Part shown: positions 56,690-64,000 of the stretch, one piece after another
Layout of the letters: each line of letters starts with the position of its first letter
Numbering within the stretch: position 1 is the first letter of the stretch
Assembly: GCA_021186555.1 (NCBI GenBank)
Contig: JAJKFL010000004.1
Location: 21,356,406-21,420,405, forward strand
Direction of reading: 5' to 3'
Length of the DNA: 64,000 bases
Origin: Reticulitermes speratus
Lineage: Eukaryota; Arthropoda; Insecta; Blattodea; Rhinotermitidae
Position numbers and translations under genes: made by a program
The notes under the pieces: generated by a model
The model's input: the letters and a program-made list of their open reading frames with translations, nothing else
The model's database searches: none
Told to the model about the DNA's origin: nothing

Positions 56690-57020
56690 TGTAATGTTAT
56701 CGAACTTAACTACCAGGGTCTAGATAGAACGACAGGAACTTGTGATTTGGTACAAGTTATCTGATTCGAGAAAGATTGCACTAATCTACCAGACGAAAAG
56801 ACATCAATTAAAAGAACTAGGCATAGATGGGAGTGACATATCGAAATGGATCTTAAATAAACATGATAAAGGCGTGGACATGGGCCGTCTGTCTCAGGAC
56901 AGAGACACGTGACGCGCATATTGTGAACGTTGCATAACTGTGCCGGTTCCGTAAAATGTGAGGGAATTCTTGACTAGCTGAGGAACTACTAGGCATTAGC
57001 TCTCAAGAAATACTCTGCTC
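56690..57020 (+). pseudogene. RTE-like LINE 3' end
   Basis: Translates in broken frames as 'RRHRWE', 'IEMDLK' and 'GRLSQDRDT', matching the family's terminal region. It then shows the 3' end 'GGGAATTCTTGACTAGCTG' and 'CTCTCAAGAAATACTCTGC'. Confidence 0.7.
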
Positions 57021-57399
57021 ACCGTATTTAGTTACCCTAAAATAATGGTCATTCATAGCCTGGATTTTCTGCACTTACGTGTAAACCGTGTGATTCGAAA
57101 GATTACACCTGATTTGAAGTAAAACATAAAATTACCAACTTATTAGATAATTCTAAAATATGTTTAAAATTTTAATTAATTCATTAACAAAATTATTATC
57201 CTAATAAAGTATTATTATTAAGTATATTCCTGTATCATAAGCAAACACAAAAGTAGTAACATAAGCAATTATATCTACATACTTTACTCAATTTACACTA
57301 CAGATATATGTGTACTGCACAACGACATTTCGACGTATTCTGTACACAATCTAGGCCTACGTACACGTTTCTATTGTAAATATGCCTTCTACGGCAGTT

Positions 57400-57600
57400 G
57401 GTGCTCCAAGAATATTTGGTGTGGAGTACAACTTACGATGCTCATCATTATGCAATTTCTCTCCCTCCCCCACTGTTAGTTCAATCTGTCTCTCTTAGGA
57501 CAAAATGAAAATGTTCTTAGAACCCTTTCCCAAAACCATCCATCAAAGTGTAATCAAAGTGTAATGACTATTTGCTCAGTCCTGATATTAGTACGGGTAT
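57400..57600 (-). pseudogene. RTE-like LINE fragment
   Basis: On plus 'AAGAATATTTGGTGTGGAGT', 'CTCATCATTATGCAATTTCT' and 'TCTCTCTTAGGACAAAATG' match the [10 protein letters not shown] and FGPKRDE blocks of the 13.2 kb copy. It lies about 380 bp from the opposite-strand copy ending near 57,020. Confidence 0.6.
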
Positions 57601-57659
57601 AGAAATAAAATAAATGGTGTTAATACAAAGTAGCAAAGAGGATATTTAGATTTAAGAAA

Positions 57660-57967
57660 GAAAGGATAAAGTAGAAGGTGGAGTAGTCCATGTGCAAGCC
57701 AGAAGGCATATGGGGGAGTGAAGGTGTAGTTCCACTCATTCTTACATTCGGACGTAGGTGGAGCTGTACGGTCAGCTTCGCGATTCGACCACTGTACGCC
57801 CGGAAAAGAGCTTCTGCAAACATTGAATAGGAAGCTTTGTGGGAATTACAGCCATACTGGACGTTTCGTAAGAGAAAACTCTCCTGCTTCAGCCGAAAAT
57901 CAACCACGCTTCGTTGATTGTCCAGCCAGTAGCCTAGTCACTACATCGACTGATTTGTACCGGCTCT
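57660..57967 (-). repeat. SINE-D, diverged copy
   Basis: On plus 'GGGGGAGTGAAGGTGTAGTT', 'CCACTCATTCTTACATTCGG', 'CCACTGTACGCCCGGAAAAG' and the right end 'GTCACTACATCGACTGATTT', then 'ACCGGCTC', the reverse complement of the head. The B box is degraded. Confidence 0.6.
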
Positions 57968-57969
57968 GA

Positions 57970-59010
57970 GGTTTAAGAGAGAAGCGGTTTTCAATTAAAC
58001 AAATATAACGACAAAACTCTAATTGCTTATATCTGAAATGAATTGTATACATAGCTTCGATAAATGGCCGCTCAGTCATTCCGAACTCCATTTAGCTGGG
58101 TTCATATTGAATTCCATTACAATGGACGAAGACAATTCTTTAAAAGAATCCTTTGAAATACGAGTTAGAAACTTCCTTAATTGACTTTCGTTAAAAACAA
58201 AAAGTTGTTACAGCCTCGCGCAATTCTTTGTAACCCACTGTGAATTGAAATATCTAATATGAGTAAAACATTCAAAGTGTACTCCAATGAACTGATGTGT
58301 AATGAATACAACCGTTCGGAGAAATTCAAGCAATGAAACAAAACTTCATGTCCAACGACACGCGTGACTATAAAGTCCCAATATATATTAACTTGACTCA
58401 TCAAATTCTTATACCACTCGACGAACTGTTCACACAAATTCATCCCATTCATGCAGTATAAATGCATATTCTGAAGTCGCAAATAATAGGGACCAGTTAA
58501 GCATAGACCAAATACAACTTGAAATTAGTATTTAAAACAAAATTAAAAAAATTGTTTAAATTTTTATGACAACAGAGGAAGAGAGAGGAATAAGTAAAAA
58601 CACAAAAGAACACGCTGCAGGCAATATCGATCAAGGGGAAGGACAGAATAAATTAAAAATAAAAACTAAGTAAGAAAAGGACAAGGTCTGTGAATATGAA
58701 GATTAAAATGATTTTAATGTGAATATAATTAATACGGACAACTCATCAACGGCATGTAGTAGAAAGAAAGGAAGCAACGAATGTGATTATCTTACGGAGG
58801 ATTTTCGGAAAAGTAGTTGCCATTTCCAAAACACAGATACTTAACAAGGAGTTTCACCACTGTTAGAAAAAGAAACTTAAGAAGTTAAGATGCATCAAGC
58901 ACTGCTTTATTCTACGCACGCTAAGCACTCGAGGCACAGACGCTTTGCACTGGGTTCATAATAATCAAAGCAACACTTTTATATACTAATAATGTTACAT
59001 GTACACACAA
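57970..59010. other. no recognisable feature
   Basis: AT-rich sequence, purine-rich at 58,560-58,700. A 101-codon minus-strand frame (58,177-58,482) lacks known motifs. Confidence 0.4.
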
Positions 59011-59055
59011 ATTTACCATCAAATAGTTGCACAATGTTTTATATTTCTCATACAA

Positions 59056-59102
59056 AGCTCCTACATGTTTCGACCATATATCCTGGCCATCTTCAGGGAG
59101 CC
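59056..59102 (-). ncRNA. hammerhead-ribozyme-like motif, best copy
   Basis: Minus strand: GGCUCC - CUGAAGA - U - GGCC AGGAUAUAU GGUC - GAAAC - AU - GUA - GGAGCU. Stem I is 6 bp (59,097-59,102 with 59,056-59,061; one G-U). Stem II is 4 bp (59,085-59,088 with 59,072-59,075; one G-U) with a 9-nt loop. CUGAAGA lies at 59,090-59,096 and GAAAC at 59,067-59,071. Stem III is just AC/GU around a 2-nt AU loop, and GUA is a permitted cleavage triplet. One extra U follows the CUGANGA box; a natural hammerhead with an extra base there is known from chrysanthemum chlorotic mottle viroid. Penelope-like elements carry type I hammerheads with minimal stem III. Activity is untested. Confidence 0.6.
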
Positions 59103-59249
59103 ATAAGTTTAGTTGACGTGTACAGCGTATATGGCAACATAAAATATTACAACTGTTTGCTGTTTAGAAACCACATTTAGTAGCGCTCATTAATGTCATT
59201 CGGTGCAAATAAGTGACAACTATGTACATAGCTTGCTTTAATGTCAAAT

Positions 59250-59460
59250 AACACGACATTGCGCTCGAGAAGTACAGTCGTGGTGTCTGTCTGTCTACCT
59301 GCCTTACAAACATCCACCCAATCATATATTCATCCGTCTGTTTTCTGTCTGTCTGTCTGTCTGTTGTGTATGTCTGTCTGTCTACCTAATAACTGTCCAG
59401 CTATCAAGCCGTCTATTCTTCTATCCATCTATCCACGTATCTGTATTACGCTAAGGGTCA
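59250..59460. repeat. (TGTC)n / CTATC low-complexity tract
   Basis: CTGT/TGTC repeats, most regular at 59,338-59,375, grading into 'CTATCCATCTATCCACGTAT'. The 102-codon frame across it is low complexity, not a gene. Confidence 0.8.
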
Positions 59461-59700
59461 ATGCGGCCCAGGGCCTCCCGTTTCCGGGTTTTACGAATCT
59501 TGTTTTTAAACCCAGGCACAACCTTCTGGAAGGGGGGATCAGCCCATAGCAAGGCCTCTACCTACCCAGTACAGCACAAACAAATAAGAAATTCAACTAT
59601 ACATACATGCTCAGAGTGGGATGCAAACCGGTGACTCCAGCATTCAAGCACCTCACAATACTACAGGCCACAGAAAGCGCGGTCACTGACCAGCGGTGTA
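59460..59700 (-). repeat. possible further tRNA-derived SINE
   Basis: On minus 'GCGCTTTCTGTGGCCTGTAG' and, about 45 bp on, 'CACCGGTTTGCATCCCAC' have the spacing of A and B boxes. The body ends near 'GGGAGGCCCTGGGCCGCAT'. No second copy in the window; no TSD found. Confidence 0.35.
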
Positions 59701-60462
59701 TATTTTAAGGGTAAGAATGGACTTTTACCATATTATTTAGATTGTATTCGGCTTGTAAAGTACAAAACAAAACACGACTATGATTCTTGCATCTGAAGAG
59801 ACAAGATCGAAACACTCCTCCTATGTGTGCGGTCGCCACAACTCGGCAAAAAGCCAACTGAACCGCTAAACCATCACAAAACTGTAATTTTTCAATACGA
59901 TATCCGAACTTGCATGTGACGGCAAGAAACGTATGGAAACTAACAGAGGGCAGAGAATGCTGTAATGGCATGCCGGTCAACAAGTGCCCTTCACTTCTGA
60001 CAACATATTGTCGATGCTGTGTGTAAAACGCTGCAAACCACAGCACACACGTGTTAGTGTTAACTGCATCCCCTAGCTGCACGACATATTCGATTTTTCA
60101 CAAACCTTCTTTGGTCGCATAGGGTGATAGGACTGTACAGACCAACCCAGTGACGTCAAATTTGAAGAAGCTAATAGAGTTGTGAAAAATGATGCAACGG
60201 TCAACGTATAAGTTCCGTGTTACATTATTTGTAACACTTTAAAGACGAATCATAAGCAGAGCCAGAGTCACGTTACGGCCGGCCTGTTCGACCAGTAAGT
60301 CTGTCTTGGTGTCGAGCCATCTTGAGGGCTGATGACCATATTCTGGTCTTTTAGTGAATTTACTACATTTCCGTCATCATGCGCCCCCTCTGACGAAAGG
60401 GTGGGTCTCTCAGCTGTCATGAGTATAGTCTTTGTGTTGCACATATACCTGTACATATCCTA

Positions 60463-60506
<44 letters not shown>

Positions 60507-60530
60507 TATAATAATAATAATAATAATGCA
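60463..60530. repeat. (TAC)n(AAT)n microsatellite
   Basis: About 14 TAC/CTA units, then about seven AAT units. Confidence 0.95.
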
Positions 60531-60799
60531 GCAATAAATAGACACTTGTGCATATACACTACGTACATTGCACCTGTCAGACCAGGCCTTGTACAGCAGA
60601 TTATGCCTCATCTTACTCAGCTTTTGCTAGAACAGCAGCTCAGTCACTTGACCGGTAGTAAGCTTGACCGCCACGTTTAAGCCTCTTATATTTTCTGTGT
60701 CTGGCTTCGCCTTGTCCAATATTACAAACGTTTTCATTCACATGATTTTGTAAGACTTCTGTCTGGTGCCTGACTAATTTTGTCACATAGTCGTAGAGA

Positions 60800-60925
60800 T
60801 ATTGAAAATTAGCCTGAATTACATTTAAAGATGCAGCTCGTACCGCGCAGTGGACGCATTCTTTCACAGTTATAAAACTAGTCATTTAATGCAGTATATG
60901 GAAGTACTCGCTGCTTTGAAAATTA
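60800..60925 (+). repeat. repeat F, left part only
   Basis: 'GCCTGAATTACATTTAAAGA', 'TGCAGCTCGTACCGCGCAG' and 'TCATTTAATGCAGTATATGG' match the 47.8 kb copy. The right half is missing. Confidence 0.5.
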
Positions 60926-61659
60926 TTTATTGAAAGATAATTCAAGTTAAGTAACTCTAACTGCAATGGCATACTGCATTGGAATAGGTTTAGACATTTA
61001 GAGAAATTTGGCGCCGTATCTACTAGTCTGAATCATTGTGGCGACAGTTTGACCCAGTTCTACTTTACTGCTTTTGAGTAGCACAGTGCTGTACATGGAT
61101 ATTCGTATCAATTAATAATTTAATGAAGTTTTAAATAAAAATGTAAACATCACAGACGTTTTATATATGCCTACTCCTCGCTGAAAACGAAAATTTTCTC
61201 TGTTTTGTCTTTCCAATTGTGTATCACGCGAAACGGCAGAAAAGTTAGAATAGTTCTAGATTAAAATTCTGTTGTACGAAATATATAAGGTCTTCCAAAT
61301 TTCGAAGAAAAATGACACGAAATATTCAACCAAATTTTCATTTACATATTTTCTGTACCTTGAAATAAAATGTCTTACTTACGTCAAAGGACTGTTATGA
61401 ATTAATTTGTAACTCGAAGACCACAAGCACAAACTTACACTGCATATTAAGCTGTACTTTAAATGTTTACAGAAATTCAGGAAACGCATTTTTGTGTGCC
61501 GTGCACTTGAATGAGGTACAAGTTTATTCAAAGATCAGCACTGACTCATGGCAACAACGTACACCTCCAATCCAAGAAGCTTCATTCTCCCCAACATTAA
61601 ATTAAAAATCACTCGTGACACCGCTGTAACAACTCATTGTGTCGATATAATTACTTCCA

Positions 61660-62300
61660 GAGAAAAAGCACATTGCCATTGTATCTCGGGAAGTCAGGGT
61701 ATTGTAAGACGACACAGGAGAAGAATAAAGTGAATTACTTCCATTACTGTCGTGAAAGGCACGCACACACACACACAAATCTACTATATAAAGTATTACG
61801 AAAACCAGTCCAGACGGAATAAATTTGTTCCATGCAAACAGACAATGAAGGAAGAACGGATATGACGAAACTAAAGGCCGCTTTTTGCGATATTTTGCAA
61901 ACGCACCTTAAAATCATAGCATTATCATTGCCTGACTTACGAGTTCCATGAAAACCGCTTGCTTACTGAAAATTGATATAGGGCTATTTTGCTTATCTCA
62001 GGAACAATAATGACTTTACTACAAGCTCCCATTTACTTATATAAGGAAATGTTGGTCAAAGGAGCAGCCCAAGTCTAACGCGTACAGCATTATAATTATA
62101 TACACTTTGTGAATATTATGTGCCTTCGTTGATTTGCGGCGATTTTCATGAAGCTCTCTGTTTCGATGTAATACTTCTAAACAAAACTTTCATTGCCGTT
62201 GTATCTCGGGAAATCAGGGTCATTTAAGATGAAACAGGAGAGGAAGAAAACTAAATTAGGTTCGGCAAAGATACACACACACACACACACACACACCATT
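61660..62300 (+). repeat. repeat E-related composite with partial direct repeat
   Basis: 'CATTGTATCTCGGGAAGTCA' (61,679) recurs as 'CGTTGTATCTCGGGAAATCA' (62,198), each followed by a similar GACACAGGAG-type block and a (CA)n patch. Between them lies a repeat E 3' end ('GCAAACGCACCTTAAAATC', about 61,905) and 'AATAATGACTTTACTACAAG' to 'GATTTTCATGAAGCTCTCTG', shared with 43.69-43.91 kb. Confidence 0.55.
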
Positions 62301-62309
62301 AATGATACG

Positions 62310-63630
62310 AAATAACACATCGTGTTTCCAAAAATATATTCGCTCTTCCTGTATTAAATGAACTGAACCTAATAACTGTACGATCGAAAGCCACAGGGCT
62401 TCGTACTCGGAAGCGTGCGGTTCAAACCTATGCGTGAGGAACAGCAGCTCTCTGACTCTTCGGAGATTTTCCTCAGTACTTCCAGGCAAATTAAGGTTAC
62501 TACTTCCAATTAGACTATGACAGCTTCCTTTCACATTCTTCGTAACTCATTATTCACCATCAAACACTGTATGGTCTGAGCCACTGATTGGCGTCTTTAA
62601 GTAATTCACAAATAAGTAATAAATAAATTAAATAACCGCGTATATGAAAATGCGAGTATGTACCATGTACAATATTTAAAGTATGGGTCTAAATTAATAT
62701 GATGTAGAAAAACTTATACTTTTCTTCACTAAGCTGTAACATATATAGAGACCCGTCATTACGACGGTTTAAGTGATGCAAGTACAGCAATATCGCCTTG
62801 TTTCTATAGGATGTATTTTAATCTTGTCCGTAAATATTCTAAATTTTCGAACCTGCTTCTTTTCTTCAGGTTGCTCGAAAAAGTATCTATTATTTTATCA
62901 TTTTCTCCATGCTTAACAGTATAAATATTATATACTGAAACACAAAACAAATACTTTTCTACTGATTTCGAATTAACCTTATGTAATGGCAAATACAGTT
63001 CTGGATTAGTAGTAAGACAGCAAGCGATTTCTATACCGTTAGACCTGTAAAAATATGCACTGCCAACATTACAAAGACGTTCAGTGAAGTTGGAGGTTAA
63101 ATAGCAATTTACCATAGCGGACCAGCTGGGCTGAAATTAGTTCCATCGCTTCGTGAATACGGAACATTCGATTATGGAGTAATACGCGCGGTTGGAGGGC
63201 TCCACAATGAGCCATCCATCAACCCGGTGGCTTGTGGTTCTCTCCAAACAACATAAAAACTTATATGAGCAGGAATAAAAACAGGCGAGCTCGGCATGTT
63301 TTAGAGCATGCACAGTGACAGAGACACATGGCTCAACTAATTGGCTAAGGTCACTCGAACTAAATAGCTTTGTGTGTCTTCTATGTTATTCTTTCTATAG
63401 CTTTCCGCCCGCTTTTATTTGCAAAACGTACGTTTGTTATTTTTTTGTTCAGTTAGACAGAAAAAAATATCTGGGACATTGGGCTTGCATGCAGATTAGG
63501 GTACATTCTTCACTGCTTCTACCTAAATAGAATTACCTATTTCTGGGACATCAGAACTAGAAGACCAACATCACAGCCAGTCGCTAGATAAGAACCTGAG
63601 CCAGTTCAATTCAAATGACTTTACCGAAAA
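62310..63630. other. no recognisable feature
   Basis: AT-rich sequence after the (CA)n patch at 62,274-62,298. A 103-codon minus-strand frame (62,804-63,115) has no motif I recognise. Confidence 0.4.
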
Positions 63631-63644
63631 GTGTTTCCTCAATA

Positions 63645-63830
63645 TACACGTTACCGATTGAGCTACAAAGTTGGTAACGCCCTAACTTATATTCGGATGA
63701 CACAAGTTCCAATTCCCGACCGGTAACAGATACCACCACTTAGGGTTTTGCTGTTGTCATTAGTCCCTTCGAAGAAAATTGTCCATTAGTACAATAGGCC
63801 ATGACGGAGAATTCCTATCGCACTGATACA
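63645..63830 (+). repeat. possible tRNA-headed SINE, old
   Basis: 'TTGAGCTACAAAGTTGGTAA' followed by 'ACAAGTTCCAATTCCCGACC' resembles A and B boxes with tRNA spacing. 'GGTAACAGATACCACCAC' and 'GGCCATGACGGAG' could be body. No partner copy here and no TSD. Confidence 0.35.
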
Positions 63831-64000
63831 GAATAATCGATCACAATTATTCTACTATATACCGTATCTGGTGCTATATAATTTCAGTATTTCATAGAGC
63901 ATTTTATGACAGATTAATAACAAACATTTCCGTTTTAATATTGTCTTCATATCTAAGTCTTCATATTCAAGTCTGCCGTATCAGGAAGATGGTTACACCA

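Noticed and set aside
59250-59549. 102-codon frame with Cys/Leu/Val-rich repeats
   Set aside because: Produced by a TGTC/CTAT simple-sequence tract.
60300-60345. 'GAGCCATCTTGAGGGC' resembling the CATCTTCAGG end of the motif family
   Set aside because: No GTTTC box at the required spacing.
1-64000. CRISPR arrays, prokaryotic operons, rRNA
   Set aside because: No regularly spaced short repeats and no such genes; the sequence is clearly eukaryotic.

Overview
The window looks like non-coding, repeat-rich insect DNA, most likely cockroach and possibly Periplaneta. It is AT-rich, has no operon-like gene packing, and its open frames are almost all under 120 codons. The identity rests on two things: tRNA-derived SINEs whose accidental translations resemble ones I associate with cockroach gene predictions, and LINE 3' coding ends of the F52C9.6/RTE-like type. 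Without a database search the species call is inference. I found no host exon, no functional tRNA or rRNA gene and no CRISPR array.

The recognisable content is mobile-element debris. Four tRNA-headed SINE families recur; I name them A-D here. SINE-A ('GGCCGTGCCATGGCTCAGG' head) lies at 6.4, 14.4, 30.6, 32.4, 47.6, 50.7 (twice), 53.3, 54.0 and 55.0 kb. SINE-B ('GATCCCAGTGGCCGCGCGG' head) lies at 3.5, 28.4, 36.0, 36.6, 38.4 and 42.5 kb. SINE-C ('GCACACGGTGGGACAG' head) lies at 10.5, 21.9, 24.1 and 45.3 kb. SINE-D ('GCCGGGATAGCGTAGTCGG' head) lies at 2.1, 4.6, 25.2, 31.3, 37.7, 38.4 and 57.7 kb. Many copies keep readable target-site duplications (TSDs) of 7-14 bp, so their ends are exact. LINE debris consists of RTE-like 3' ends at 13.2, 16.7, 20.8, 44.4, 45.0, 49.3, 52.2, 56.7 and 57.4 kb, and one Jockey-like 3' end at 17.4 kb. 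DNA-transposon material includes a nested pair of PIF/Harbinger-like elements (25.7-26.8 kb, TTA duplications, a MADF-like protein start) and a TTAA-ended MITE family (15.4, 29.7, 43.1, 47.8, 49.1 and 60.8 kb). A further repeat of unknown class ends in 'GCGAACGCGCCT' (9.9, 31.6, 43.3, 50.5, 54.1 and 61.8 kb).

The most interesting signal is a set of short hammerhead-ribozyme-like motifs: CUGANGA, a stem II hairpin, GAAAC, then AU-GUH, with flanks that pair as stem I. They occur at about 3.25, 4.05, 18.0, 35.1, 41.8, 42.2 and 59.06 kb, with weaker forms at 6.9 and 11.6 kb. At 18.0, 35.1 and 42.2 kb two motifs face each other as long inverted repeats. The best copy (59,056-59,102, minus strand) has a 6-bp stem I, a 4-bp stem II and an intact core apart from one extra nucleotide after the CUGANGA box. 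This resembles the hammerheads carried by Penelope-like retroelements. The flanking repeats share almost nothing except this core.

Insertions can be ordered locally: SINE-B went into the 3' tail of a SINE-D, SINE-A into the A box of another SINE-A, SINE-C into an RTE-like LINE, and one Harbinger-like element into another. The remaining stretches (about half of the window) show nothing I can name.
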